From assembly GCF_022811605.1 (NCBI RefSeq), contig NZ_CP094533.1, forward strand, positions 1,860,001 to 1,924,000: a stretch of DNA of 64,000 nucleotides. The letters run 5' to 3'. The position numbers and the translations under genes are program-made. The notes under the pieces are model-generated. The model had not been told where the DNA came from and searched no databases. It saw only the letters and a list, made by a program, of their open reading frames with translations. Positions 31,599 through 46,961 of this stretch are shown here, piece after piece (position 1 is the first letter of the stretch; the number at the start of each line of letters is the position of its first letter). Source of the DNA: Agromyces soli. Lineage in GTDB: Bacteria; Actinomycetota; Actinomycetes; Actinomycetales; Microbacteriaceae.

Positions 31599-32210
31599 TC
31601 AGCCCGCGGTGACGGGGCGCTTTCGCGCGCGGTGCGCGCGCACCTTCGCCCGGTTGCCGCAGCGCTGCATCGAGCACCAGCGGCGGCTGCCCGCCCGCGA
31701 GGTGTCGAGGAAGACGATGTCGCAGTCGTCGCCCGCGCAGACGCGGATGCGCTCGGCGTTCGCCGCCCCGAGCAGGTCGACCGCGTCGCGGGCGATCGTC
31801 GACAGCGCCTGACCGACGAGCTGCACCGAGCGGCCCGCCTGACGCGCGCCGCCGGCGAGCGACGGCGGGATGTCGGGGGTCGCGGCGTAGAGGTTCACGA
31901 TGTCGACGTCGTCGCTGCGGCGCTCGCCGCCGTGCGCCGCGGCGAGGGCGAGCCGGGTGATCGCGTCGCGGAGCGCCGTGGCGTCGAAGAGGTCGCGGGT
32001 GCGGGCGTCGCCGATCGCCATCGGGAAGCGCTCGCGCAGCCAGCCGGCGAGGTCGTCGGGGGAGTGCAGCAGCTCCTCGGCGAGCGAGGCGCCGATCGGG
32101 CCCGTGCACGCGAAGTCGAGCGCGAGCGAGCCGGAGTCGAACCACCAGCGGAGCCCGTCGCCGGAGACGACCCACTGGCCGACGGGGATCTGCACGGTGG
32201 AGACGGGCAT
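31599..32210 (-). CDS. CGNR zinc-finger regulator with ABATE domain
   Basis: A 203-residue putative transcription regulator. The N-terminal ABATE-type domain includes LALDFACTGP (a variant of LxLDFxNT) and the long helix of DLFDATALRDAITRLALAAA. The C-terminus is the CGNR zinc finger RVCAGDDC...RRWCSMQRCGNR with four cysteines and a basic tail KVRAHRARKRP. Actinobacterial members are thought to regulate stress or resistance genes. ATG 32210 follows no strong ribosome site. It ends 7 bases from the convergent ComB-like stop. Confidence 0.87.
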   Translation of the reverse strand: MPVSTVQIPVGQWVVSGDGLRWWFDSGSLALDFACTGPIGASLAEELLHSPDDLAGWLRERFPMAIGDARTRDLFDATALRDAITRLALAAAHGGERRSDDVDIVNLYAATPDIPPSLAGGARQAGRSVQLVGQALSTIARDAVDLLGAANAERIRVCAGDDCDIVFLDTSRAGSRRWCSMQRCGNRAKVRAHRARKRPVTAG

Positions 32211-32308
32211 GCTGCGCTTTCGGGTGGGGAGGTGCGGGGCGCCGCTCGGGCGCGCTGTCCATTCTGCCGGATGCCGCGACGGGTCCGACCCGGCGCGGGC
32301 GGCGCGGC

Positions 32309-32806
32309 TCAGCCGGCCGCGGCGCTCGCGGCGCGGCGGCGCATCGCCGGGGTGATGTCGCGGCGGTGCCACTCGATGAGGTTCGCCCGGTCGAAGCCGC
32401 GACGGCAGAGCCCGCAGCTGAGCGCCCGCTCGGGCCGCCGGTACCGGTAGTGCACGTGCCCCGCCGGGCAGCTGCCCACCCAGGGCGCGAGCTCGTCGGC
32501 GATCTCGCCGTCGTGCGTGCGGCGGCCGACGTAGCCGAGCTCGGCCGCGGTCTTCGCCCACTTGGGGCCGTGCCCGGCGCGCGGACCGGCGAGCGCGTGC
32601 GCGACCTCGTGCAGCAGGATCTGGTGGATCTCGTCGTCGTCGTAGCGGGCGGCGAGGTAGCGCGACACCGAGATGCGCTTGGCCGTGTAGTTGCAGAGAC
32701 CCGCCCGCTTCTTCGCATTGTCGAAGCCGAAGCTCCACTGGGCGGGGTCGAGGTGCAGGGCGATGAGCGCCTCGGCCCACCGCCTGACCCGCTCGAGTTC
32801 CGCCAT
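32309..32806 (-). CDS. SprT-like zinc metalloprotein
   Basis: A 165-residue SprT-like protein. The zinc-protease motif HEVAH is at residues 66-70 within IHQILLHEVAHALAG, the third ligand region is GHGPKWAKTAAELG, and the C-terminal zinc ribbon has CPAGHVHYRY and CGLC. Such proteins resemble the SPRTN family acting on DNA-protein crosslinks; in bacteria the role is not established. ATG 32806 has TATTCT (32819-32814) 7 bases upstream and no ribosome site. It precedes the CGNR gene by 98 bases on the same strand. Confidence 0.86.
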   Translation of the reverse strand: MAELERVRRWAEALIALHLDPAQWSFGFDNAKKRAGLCNYTAKRISVSRYLAARYDDDEIHQILLHEVAHALAGPRAGHGPKWAKTAAELGYVGRRTHDGEIADELAPWVGSCPAGHVHYRYRRPERALSCGLCRRGFDRANLIEWHRRDITPAMRRRAASAAAG

Positions 32807-32813
32807 GGGACAG

Positions 32814-32819
32814 AGAATA
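32814..32819 (-). promoter_or_regulatory. -10 box of leaderless SprT-like gene
   Basis: TATTCT, 7 bases before ATG 32806. Confidence 0.55.
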
Positions 32820-32864
32820 GCGCCGCCCACCGGCACGGGGCCCGCGCGCGGCGTCCGCGCCGCC

Positions 32865-34031
32865 TCAGCCCGTGAGACCGACGAGCAGCAGCCGGTCGTC
32901 TCCCGCGCGGGGGTCGCCCCGCCCGTCGGTGTTGTTCGTCAGCACCCAGAGCCCGCCGCCGGGCGCCGCGACGACGTCGCGCAGCCGCCCGTGCTCGTCC
33001 GCGAACCAGGCCTCCGCCGTCGGCGCCGCCGCGCTCGCCGGAGAGATCGCCCACAGCCGTTCGCCGCGGAGCGCCGCGAGGAACAGCGCGTCCCCGGTCG
33101 CGGCCAGCCCGCTCGGGCTCGCCTCCGACGTCGGCCACTGCAGCACCGGGTCGACGAAGGCCGGGTCGCCGGCGACGCCCTCCACCACGGGCCAGCCGTA
33201 GTCGCCGCCCGCGCGGATGAGGTTGAGCTCGTCCCAGGTGTTCTGACCGAACTCCGCCGCCCACAGCCGGCCCGAGGCATCCCAGGCGATGCCCTGCGGG
33301 TTGCGGTGGCCGAGGCTCCAGACGTGCGTGCCGAAGGGGTTGCCGGGCGCGGGCGCCCCGTCGGGCGTCATCCGCAGGATCTTGCCGGCGAGCGAGCCCC
33401 GGTCGCGCGCCGCCTCGCGCAGCCCGGCGTCGCCGGTCGTCGCGTAGAGGAAGCCGTCCGGGCCGAAGGCGAGCCGGCCGCCGTTGTGATTGCCCGCCTT
33501 CGGGATGCCGGTGAGCACCGGTTCGGCGGCGCCGAGCGCAATGGCGCCGGGTTCGCCGGTCACCGGCATCCGCACGATCCGGTTGTCCTCGGGCCCCGTG
33601 AACATCGCGTAGAGGGATGCCTCGCGCTCGCCGTCGCCCGGCAGCTGGGCGAGGCCCAGCAGCCCGCCCTCGCCGCCCGGGGCGACGCCGGGCACCTCGG
33701 CGACCACGCGGGTGCCGCCGCCCGGCAGCACCTCGACGATGCGGGCGAGGTCGCGCTCGCTCACGAGCACCGCGCCGTTCGGCAGGGCGACGACCGACCA
33801 CGGGGCGTCGAGGCCCGTCGCGAGTTCGCGGACCGAGCCGTCCGGCCGGAGCACCGGGGGCGGCGCGGACGGCGGGGACGGGGCCGGGCCCGTGGCCGTG
33901 GGCGCCTCCGGGCTGCTCGGCGGCGGGCTCGTCGGCGCCGGGCCCGCACCGGGGGCGCAGGCGGCGAGTGCGAGCAGCGCGAGGGCGGCGAGCGCGGCGG
34001 TGCCGCTCGCTCGGCGGGTGCGGCCCGGCAT
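32865..34031 (-). CDS. PQQ-type sugar dehydrogenase (GSDH) lipoprotein
   Basis: A 388-residue lipoprotein with lipobox LAAC (Cys25) and a Pro/Ser/Thr-rich linker (residues 28-55), then a six-bladed glucose/sorbosone dehydrogenase propeller: GLDAPWSVVALPNGAVLVSERD, GGEGGLLGLAQLP, GNHNGGRLAFGPDGFLYATTGD (metal and cofactor face) and GHRNPQGIAWD. It would oxidise sugars outside the membrane if PQQ is available; no PQQ synthesis genes are in the window. ATG 34031 follows GAGGAACGGGGGCAGG; CAGACT further upstream may be the -10. Divergent from pxpA. Confidence 0.9.
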   Translation of the reverse strand: MPGRTRRASGTAALAALALLALAACAPGAGPAPTSPPPSSPEAPTATGPAPSPPSAPPPVLRPDGSVRELATGLDAPWSVVALPNGAVLVSERDLARIVEVLPGGGTRVVAEVPGVAPGGEGGLLGLAQLPGDGEREASLYAMFTGPEDNRIVRMPVTGEPGAIALGAAEPVLTGIPKAGNHNGGRLAFGPDGFLYATTGDAGLREAARDRGSLAGKILRMTPDGAPAPGNPFGTHVWSLGHRNPQGIAWDASGRLWAAEFGQNTWDELNLIRAGGDYGWPVVEGVAGDPAFVDPVLQWPTSEASPSGLAATGDALFLAALRGERLWAISPASAAAPTAEAWFADEHGRLRDVVAAPGGGLWVLTNNTDGRGDPRAGDDRLLLVGLTG

Positions 34032-34125
34032 CCTGCCCCCGTTCCTCGTCGACGTCGTCGCGTCCAGTCTGCGCGTCGCGCACCCGCGCGGCAACGCCCG
34101 CCGCGCGACGCCGCGCGCGTCGCGG

Positions 34126-34131
34126 CAGAAT
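34126..34131 (+). promoter_or_regulatory. -10 box of leaderless pxpABC operon
   Basis: CAGAAT, 6 bases before ATG 34138; the intervening bases are all G, so GGGGGG could also act as a crude ribosome site. Confidence 0.5.
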
Positions 34132-34137
34132 GGGGGG

Positions 34138-34899
34138 ATGGCGGCGGCGATCGATCTGAACTGCGACCTCGGCGAGTCGTTCGGGGCGTGGCGGCTCGGC
34201 GACGACGAGACGATGTTCGGCCTCGTGACGAGCGCGAACGTCGCCTGCGGCTTCCACGCCGGCGATCCGCTGACGATGCGGCGCAGCGTCGAGCTCGCCG
34301 CGCGGCACGGCGTCGCCCTCGGCGCGCACCCGGGCTACCGGGACCTCGCGGGCTTCGGCCGCCGCGCCCTCGACGCCGCGCCCGAGGAGCTCGCCGCCGA
34401 ACTGCTCTACCAGCTCGGCGCGCTCGACGGGCTCGCCCGGGCGCAGGGGGTCCGCGTCCGTTACGTGAAGGCGCACGGGGCGCTCTACCACCGGCTCGGC
34501 GCCGACGAACGGGCCGCGGCGGCGTTCGCGGAGGCGCTCGCCGCCTACGACCCCGCCCTGCCCGTGCTCGGCGCGCCCGGCGGGGCGATCGAGCGGGCGG
34601 CGACCGCGGCCGGGCTGCGCTTCGCCCGCGAGGCGTTCGCCGACCGCGGCTACGGCGCCGACGGGCTGCTGCGGCCGCGCGGGGCGGCGGGCGCGCTCGT
34701 CACCGAACCCGAGGAGGTCGCCGCCCGGGCCGTCGCCCTCGCCACCACCGGCGCCGTGCCGCTCGCGGACGGCGGCGCGCTCGAACTCGCCCCCGACTCG
34801 ATCTGCCTGCACGGCGACACCCCCGGCGCGCCCGAGCTCGCCCGGCGCGTCCGGGCGGCGCTCGAGGACGCCGGCGTCCGGGTGCGGGCGTTCGCATGA
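34138..34899 (+). CDS. pxpA: 5-oxoprolinase subunit A (LamB/YcsF family)
   Basis: A 253-residue subunit of ATP-dependent 5-oxoprolinase, which reopens pyroglutamate to glutamate. Family signature IDLNCDLGESFGAWRLGDDE opens the protein, followed by SANVACGFHAGDPLTMRR, GAHPGYRDLAGFGRR, VKAHGALYHRL and ICLHGDTPGAPEL near the end, all diagnostic of PxpA. It starts a three-gene run in which each gene overlaps the next by 4 bases (ATGA, GTGA). Nothing upstream except the divergent sugar dehydrogenase. Confidence 0.95.
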   Translation: MAAAIDLNCDLGESFGAWRLGDDETMFGLVTSANVACGFHAGDPLTMRRSVELAARHGVALGAHPGYRDLAGFGRRALDAAPEELAAELLYQLGALDGLARAQGVRVRYVKAHGALYHRLGADERAAAAFAEALAAYDPALPVLGAPGGAIERAATAAGLRFAREAFADRGYGADGLLRPRGAAGALVTEPEEVAARAVALATTGAVPLADGGALELAPDSICLHGDTPGAPELARRVRAALEDAGVRVRAFA

Positions 34900-35582
34900 G
34901 CGTGCGGCTGCTGCCGAGCGGACCCGACGCGATCCTCGTCGAGTGCGGCTCGCAGGCCGAGGTGCTCGCGCTGCACGAGGCGCTCGCCAGCGACCCGCCG
35001 GAGGGGCTCGTCGAGCTCGTGCCGGCCGCGCGCACCGTGCTCGTCGCCGTCGACCACCGGGTGCTGCCGCTCGAGACGGCGGCGAGCTGGGTGCGGCGTG
35101 CGATGCAGCACGGCCCGGCGCAGCACGGCGGGGCCGACGTCGGATCCGGGTCAGCGTCGTCCGGCGGCGTCGCGAGCGCACCGCCCGTCGTCCTCGACGC
35201 GAGCTACGACGGCGAGGACCTCGACGACACCGCGCGCCTGCTCGGCATCGGGGCGGCCGAGCTCGTCGCCCGCCACCTCGCCGCCGAGTGGCGGGTCGCG
35301 TTCATCGGCTTCGCGCCCGGCTTCGCCTACCTCGTGAGCGACGACTGGCCCTACCGGGTGCCCCGGCTCGACGCCCCGCGCACCCGCGTGCCCGCCGGAT
35401 CGCTCGCGCTCGCCGACGGCTACACCGGGGCCTACCCGCGCGAGAGCCCGGGCGGCTGGCGGCTCATCGGCCGCACCGAGGCGGTGCTCTGGGACGAGGG
35501 CGCCGATCCGCCCGCCCGGCTCGTGCCCGGGGCGCGGGTGCGGTTCCGCGAGGCCGGATCGTCGCCGGGAGCGGGCTCGTGA
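34896..35582 (+). CDS. pxpB: 5-oxoprolinase subunit B (KipI family)
   Basis: A 228-residue partner subunit. VRLLPSGPDAILVEC is the usual start of the carboxyltransferase subdomain 1 protein; VAFIGFAPGFAYLVSDDWPYRVPRLDAPRTRVPAGSLALA-type sequence with GFAPGF and the RxxVPAGS motif is the hallmark. An Ala/Gly/Ser-rich insertion (residues 70-95) separates two halves. It overlaps pxpA by ATGA and pxpC by GTGA, so a 1:1 complex is likely. Confidence 0.94.
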   Translation: MSVRLLPSGPDAILVECGSQAEVLALHEALASDPPEGLVELVPAARTVLVAVDHRVLPLETAASWVRRAMQHGPAQHGGADVGSGSASSGGVASAPPVVLDASYDGEDLDDTARLLGIGAAELVARHLAAEWRVAFIGFAPGFAYLVSDDWPYRVPRLDAPRTRVPAGSLALADGYTGAYPRESPGGWRLIGRTEAVLWDEGADPPARLVPGARVRFREAGSSPGAGS

Positions 35583-36442
35583 CCGCCCTCCGTATCGTCG
35601 CGCCCGGGGCATCCTGCCTCGTCGAGGACCTGGGCCGGCCCGGCCTCGCCCGCCTGGGCGTCGGGCGCTCGGGCGCCGCCGACCGCGGCGCGCTCGCGCT
35701 CGCGAACCGGCTCGTCGGCAACGCCGAGGGGGCGGCGGGCCTCGAGGTGCTGCTCGGCGGCTTCCGGGCCGTGGCGGAGGCGGACGCCTGGATCGCCGTC
35801 ACGGGCGCGCGCGGCCCCGTCCTCGTCGACGGCGTCGAGGCGTCGCCGGCCGTCGCCGTGCGGGTGCCGGCCGGCGCCGAGCTGGAGCTGCGGCCCGCCG
35901 AGCACGGCCTCCGCTACCTCGTCGGGGTGCGCGGCGGCATCGCGGTGCCCGAGGTGCTCGGCTCGCGCTCCCGGGACACGCTCGCCGGGCTCGGGCCCGA
36001 CCCCGTCGCGGCGGGCGACCGCCTGCCGATCGGCCCCGAACCCGAGGCGCCGGTCGCGCTGCTCGACCGGGAGGCCGCGTTCGCCCCGGTGGACGGGCCC
36101 GTCGTGCTCGAACTCGTGCCGGGCCCCCGTGCCGACTGGTTCACCGATGCGGCCCGGGCGCTCCTCTTCGACACGGAGTGGCGCACCTCGGCGGCGGCCG
36201 ACCGCGTCGGCACCCGGCTCGAGGGGCCGGTGCTCGACCGGCTCGTGGCCGGCGAACTCGCGAGCGAGGCGACGGTGCCGGGCTCGATGCAGGTGTCGAC
36301 CTCGGGTCAGCCGACGATCCTCGGACCCGATCGCCCGGTCACCGGCGGCTACCCGGTGATCGCGATCGTCGCGCCCGCCTCGCTCGATCGCGTCGCCCAG
36401 CTCCGCCCGGGCCAGCCCGTGCGCTTCCGTCACGCCCGCTGA
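35579..36442 (+). CDS. pxpC: 5-oxoprolinase subunit C (KipA family)
   Basis: A 287-residue carboxyltransferase subdomain 2 protein. It begins LRIVAPGASCLVEDLGRPGL, then GVGRSGAADRGALALANRLVGN, VGVRGGIAVPEVLGSRSRDTLAGLG and the late SDRVGTRL-like AADRVGTRLEG and SMQVSTSGQPTILGPDRPVTGGYP motifs typical for PxpC. GTG at 35579 overlaps the pxpB stop. The operon ends here; an unusual long hairpin and a G-rich tract follow. Confidence 0.94.
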   Translation: MTALRIVAPGASCLVEDLGRPGLARLGVGRSGAADRGALALANRLVGNAEGAAGLEVLLGGFRAVAEADAWIAVTGARGPVLVDGVEASPAVAVRVPAGAELELRPAEHGLRYLVGVRGGIAVPEVLGSRSRDTLAGLGPDPVAAGDRLPIGPEPEAPVALLDREAAFAPVDGPVVLELVPGPRADWFTDAARALLFDTEWRTSAAADRVGTRLEGPVLDRLVAGELASEATVPGSMQVSTSGQPTILGPDRPVTGGYPVIAIVAPASLDRVAQLRPGQPVRFRHAR

Positions 36443-36459
36443 CCCGCCCCCTCTCCTCA

Positions 36460-36552
36460 CACAACTCAGGAACATCCGGCGGTTATGCGCCTCGAGGCGA
36501 TCGGCGATCGGCGTCGGCGCAGGGATGCCGATCGGATGCTTCCTGAGTTGTG
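36460..36552. terminator. 93-base compound palindrome between convergent genes
   Basis: Outer arms 36460-36478 and 36533-36552 pair over 19 bp with one bulged base. The inner 54 bases contain further self-pairing parts (GCCTCGAGGC; GATCGGCGATC). It follows pxpC and precedes the convergent spermidine-synthase-like stop (36594). Much longer than the other terminators here; it could be a repetitive palindromic element serving as a terminator. Confidence 0.6.
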
Positions 36553-36556
36553 AACC

Positions 36557-36585
36557 GGGGGAAGGGGGAAGGGGGGAGGGCGGGG
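36557..36585 (+). other. G-quadruplex-type G-run cluster
   Basis: G-runs of 5, 5, 6, 3 and 4 separated by one or two bases (36557-61, 36564-68, 36571-76, 36578-80, 36582-85) on the + strand, directly after the 93-base palindrome and before the convergent gene's stop. Meets the usual G4 pattern with very short loops. Confidence 0.7.
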
Positions 36586-36593
36586 CCCGGGTG

Positions 36594-37460
36594 CTACTTG
36601 GCGAGGAAGACGGAGCGGGCCGGCGGCGGGCTCGGCACCGCCGTGGCATCCGTGACCACCGGCGCGCCCGCGACGAAGCGGCGCAGTTCCTCGCCGTCGA
36701 CGAGCTTGGCGGGCGCCGGGTCGCTCGCGAGGCGGCGCGGCAGCTCGGCGAAGGGCAGCTCGGCGTCGCTCGCGTACATGACGACGTTGCCGAAGCGGCG
36801 CCCCTTCAGCATCGAGGCGTCGGCGGCGATCGCGACGTGGGCGAAGACGTGGCCGAGGGTCGCCGCCTGCGCGCGGGCGAAGCCCAGCCCAGCCCCGTCG
36901 GCGACGTTCACCGCGACGATGCCGCCGGGCGCGAGCCGCGGCTGCAGCAGGCCGTAGAACTCGGCGCTCGTCACGTGCGCGGGCGTGCGTGCGCCGGAGA
37001 AGATGTCGACGACGGCGAGGTCGACGGCGCCGTCGAGACCGGCCGGCAGCTTCTGCAGCACCGCCCTGGCGTCGCCGTGGCGCACCCGCAGCTGCGCGCC
37101 GCGGGGGAGCGGCAGCACTTCGCGCACGAGTTCGACGAGCTCCGACTCGAGCTCGATCACCTGCTGCCGGGAGCCCGGCCGGGTCGCGATGACGTAGCGG
37201 GGCAGGGTGAGCGCCCCGCCGCCGAGGTGCAGCGCCGTGATCGGCTCGCCCTCGGCGCGGACGAGGTCGACGGCGTGCCCGATGCGGCGCACGTACTCGA
37301 AGCCGAGCCACTCGGGCCGTTCGAGCTCGACGTGCGACTGCGGGGTGCCGTCGACGTAGAGCGTCCAGGAGCCGGGCGTGCTGCGGGACTCCTCGAGCTT
37401 CGCGAGGTGGCCGCTCGCGGAGAGGCGGCGTTCGAGCGGCGGGTCGGCGTGATGCGGCAC
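36594..37460 (-). CDS. Spermidine synthase-like (PABS-fold) protein, copy 1
   Basis: A 288-residue protein of the spermidine synthase/methyltransferase fold: WTLYVDGTPQSHVEL, GFEYVRRIGHAVDLV, the nucleotide-binding loop ALHLGGGALTLPRYV, VIELESELVELV and VDLAVVDIFSGARTPAHVTS. The strict spermidine synthase elements (GGGDG with its Asp, and the DSTDP loop) are not kept, so polyamine synthesis is unlikely; a methyltransferase-like role is possible. GTG 37460 has TAGCGT 6 bases upstream (37472-37467), a leaderless start. Same orientation as its paralogue. Confidence 0.8.
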   Translation of the reverse strand: MPHHADPPLERRLSASGHLAKLEESRSTPGSWTLYVDGTPQSHVELERPEWLGFEYVRRIGHAVDLVRAEGEPITALHLGGGALTLPRYVIATRPGSRQQVIELESELVELVREVLPLPRGAQLRVRHGDARAVLQKLPAGLDGAVDLAVVDIFSGARTPAHVTSAEFYGLLQPRLAPGGIVAVNVADGAGLGFARAQAATLGHVFAHVAIAADASMLKGRRFGNVVMYASDAELPFAELPRRLASDPAPAKLVDGEELRRFVAGAPVVTDATAVPSPPPARSVFLAK

Positions 37461-37466
37461 GGCTCA

Positions 37467-37472
37467 ACGCTA
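37467..37472 (-). promoter_or_regulatory. -10 box of leaderless PABS-like gene
   Basis: TAGCGT, 6 bases before GTG 37460. Confidence 0.5.
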
Positions 37473-37508
37473 CCCCGCGCCCTGGGCGGGCGGGCCGGGC
37501 AGGCGCCC

Positions 37509-38270
37509 TCAGCAGGCGCCGAAGAGCACCGCGTCGAGCCGGTCCCGTTCGAGCACGGCGGCCGGGTGCGGTCCGTGCAGCGCGAGGTGTTCGGCGACGA
37601 GGGCAGGGATGCCCGCCGGGCCGGCGACGAGCACGGCGTTGCCCTCCTCGGTGCCGGCCAGCACGCCCGCGTCGCCCGCGACGAGCAGCTCGATGCCCGG
37701 CTGCGCCCTGGCGATCGCGCGGGCCTGCTCGCGCAGCCGGCCGAGGCCGGCGGCGTCCGCCACGTTCGCGATGAGCAGCGGCGGCCCGTCGGCGGGGTCG
37801 AGGAGGGCGAGCAGCTCGCGCTGGAATGCGACGTCGGCGACGAAGGCGGGCGGGTCGAGCCGGGAGTACAGGTCGAGTACGACGAGGTCGAAGCCGGCGC
37901 CCGCCTCGCGCAGCGCCGGCACGGCGTCGGCGGCGTCGGCGATGCGCGTCTCGACGCCCGCGGGCGCCGGCAGCCGCTCGAGCACGAGGTCGAGCAGCTC
38001 TGCGTCGAGCTCGACGACGAGCTGCGCGGAGCCCGGCCGGCTCGCCGCCACGTAGCGCGGGATGGTCAGCGCCCCGCCGCCGAGGTGCAGCGCGCGCAGC
38101 GGTGCGCCGGGCGTCGCCATCGCGTCGATCACGTGGCCGATCCGGCGCACGTACTCGAAGAAGAGGCGGCCGGGGTCGTCGGCGTCGACGTGGGATTGGG
38201 CGGTGCCGTCGACGAGCAGGGTCCAGCCGGTGCTGCTGAACACGTCGCGCGCGAACTCGAGGCGGGCCAT
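37509..38270 (-). CDS. Spermidine synthase-like (PABS-fold) protein, copy 2
   Basis: A 253-residue paralogue of the neighbouring gene, clearly alike: WTLLVDGTAQSHVDADD, FFEYVRRIGHVIDAM, ALHLGGGALTIPRYVAASRPGS, VVELDAELLDLVLERLP and DLVVLDLYSRLDPPAFV. It keeps an acidic ELD end of strand 2 where copy 1 has ELE, but again lacks the polyamine-specific loops. The two probably arose by tandem duplication and may form a heterodimer. It starts 18 bases after the membrane protein stop and probably shares its transcript. Confidence 0.8.
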   Translation of the reverse strand: MARLEFARDVFSSTGWTLLVDGTAQSHVDADDPGRLFFEYVRRIGHVIDAMATPGAPLRALHLGGGALTIPRYVAASRPGSAQLVVELDAELLDLVLERLPAPAGVETRIADAADAVPALREAGAGFDLVVLDLYSRLDPPAFVADVAFQRELLALLDPADGPPLLIANVADAAGLGRLREQARAIARAQPGIELLVAGDAGVLAGTEEGNAVLVAGPAGIPALVAEHLALHGPHPAAVLERDRLDAVLFGAC

Positions 38271-38288
38271 CCGGGTGCCGTCGCCGGG

Positions 38289-39104
38289 TCAGCGACCCTC
38301 GGCGACGTCCTCCGGCCGGCCGGGGCGGGCCTCGAGCGCATCGAGCGCGGCGGCGAGCAGGGCCTCGCGGTCGAGGCCGCGTTCGGCCGCGAGCGCCGCG
38401 ATGCGCTGATCGAGCGCGTCGGGGGCGAGCGGCGCGGCCGAGGTCGCTGCGGGGAGGCCGGTGGCGGATGCCTCGGCCGGCCGGTCGCGCAGCAGCAGCC
38501 CGACGACGGGCAGCACGATCGTGCCGAGCGCGTCGACGATCGCGATGACGCCGAACCAGCGCCAGTACGCGTCCCAGCCGCCGTCGCCCGGGATCCGCCC
38601 GTCGCTCAGGATCGGCAGGATGACGAGCAGCGCGACGAGGGCGATCGCGGTGAGGGTGACGGCCATCGCGGCGCGCACGAAGGGATGCCGTCGGCCGGCG
38701 AGGAGGAGCAGCAGGTTCGCGTGCGCGAGGCTGAGCGCGAGCACCCCGGTCACGCCGAACCAGCGCCAGAGCTCGCCGGAGCCGTCGTTCCAGGCATCCC
38801 AGGGCGTCCAGATCAGTACGAGGCCGATGACGAGCGCGATCGCGCTGACGGCGAGCCCGACGAAGCCGACGACCCGGACGGGGCGCCCGGCGACGGCGAG
38901 GTGGCAGAGCGCGACGGTGCTGAAGCCGGCGACGAGGAGGGTGGTCGTCAGCACGCGCCCCTGCACCTCGCCGAAGTCCCCGGTGAGCAGCACGACGATG
39001 CCGACCACCGCGGTGATGGAGATCGAGGCGACGAGTGCGACGACGGCGGCGCGGCGGGCGCCGCGGACGCCGGGCGGGCGGTGAACGGTACCTGGCTCGG
39101 TCAT
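38289..39104 (-). CDS. Polytopic membrane protein, unknown function
   Basis: A 271-residue protein with six hydrophobic segments (starting AAVVALVASISITAVVGIVVLL). Two internally similar units, each ending with a Trp-rich WTPWDAWNDGSGELWRWFGV and GDGGWDAYWRWFGVIAIVDA motif, suggest a duplicated three-helix domain. The C-terminus is a soluble helix, ALDQRIAALAAERGLDREAL. ATG 39104 has a strong GGAGG ribosome site 5 bases upstream and a TAGACT -10 (39130-39125). First gene of a leftward run with the PABS paralogue. No family recognised. Confidence 0.75.
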   Translation of the reverse strand: MTEPGTVHRPPGVRGARRAAVVALVASISITAVVGIVVLLTGDFGEVQGRVLTTTLLVAGFSTVALCHLAVAGRPVRVVGFVGLAVSAIALVIGLVLIWTPWDAWNDGSGELWRWFGVTGVLALSLAHANLLLLLAGRRHPFVRAAMAVTLTAIALVALLVILPILSDGRIPGDGGWDAYWRWFGVIAIVDALGTIVLPVVGLLLRDRPAEASATGLPAATSAAPLAPDALDQRIAALAAERGLDREALLAAALDALEARPGRPEDVAEGR

Positions 39105-39441
39105 GGCACCTCCTCGTGCCGGTCAGTCTAGGGATCGCAGGCGGCGGAATCGGGGAGGAGCGGCCCGGAATCCCGGGCGAGGCGGGGGTCGCGACGAGGC
39201 ATCCGATCCCCGCGCGCCGCGGTTATACCGGAGATCTCCGACGAAATCAAGAATCCGGCTGGACATGGCGCGTCTTGTCGCATATGCTTGACCTTTGCGC
39301 TCCCAGACCCACTCTGCCTTCATATTGCGGTCGGCTCCGTGTAGTCCGTGATCTCGCGATCACCGACTCCCGCACACGTCTCGGGGCAACTCTCCACTTG
39401 TGACAATGAACCGGGCCGACGGGCCCATGGAGGTCATTTCC
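39105..39441. promoter_or_regulatory. Divergent promoter region of rpoB and the membrane protein gene
   Basis: 337 bases without a gene. Leftward: -10 TAGACT (39130-39125). Rightward: TGGACA (39260-39265), 17-base spacer, TATGCT (39283-39288), so rpoBC transcription should start near 39295 with a leader of about 147 bases. The leader holds a hairpin GTGATC-TCGC-GATCAC (39348-39363). CGGAGATCTCCG (39229-39240) is a perfect palindrome 20 bases before the -35. A second rpoB promoter farther upstream cannot be excluded. Confidence 0.6.
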
Positions 39442-42933
<3,492 letters not shown>

Positions 42934-42974
42934 ACCGCCAGGTACGAAACGACTTCAGGAATCTAGGAGAGAAA

Positions 42975-46871
<3,897 letters not shown>

Positions 46872-46891
46872 GCGTGACGCGCTGAACCGCA

Positions 46892-46915
46892 GGGCCCCGG
46901 AGCGATCCGGGGCCC
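46892..46915 (+). terminator. rpoBC terminator hairpin
   Basis: 10-bp GC stem (46892-46901 with 46906-46915), GCGA loop, followed by TTCGG. First hairpin after the rpoC stop; no long T-run, as usual in high-GC actinobacteria. Confidence 0.8.
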
Positions 46916-46961
46916 TTCGGCGTCTCCCGCGCGCTTCCGCTGGCAGGCGCCGCCTCGGCGC

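Noticed and set aside
36594-38270. True spermidine synthases
   Set aside because: The GGGDG and DSTDP active-site loops are not present in either protein.
39406-39441. ATG starts at 39406 or 39427 for rpoB
   Set aside because: The GGAGG site lies just after 39427 and fits TTG 39442; upstream residues do not resemble RpoB N-termini.
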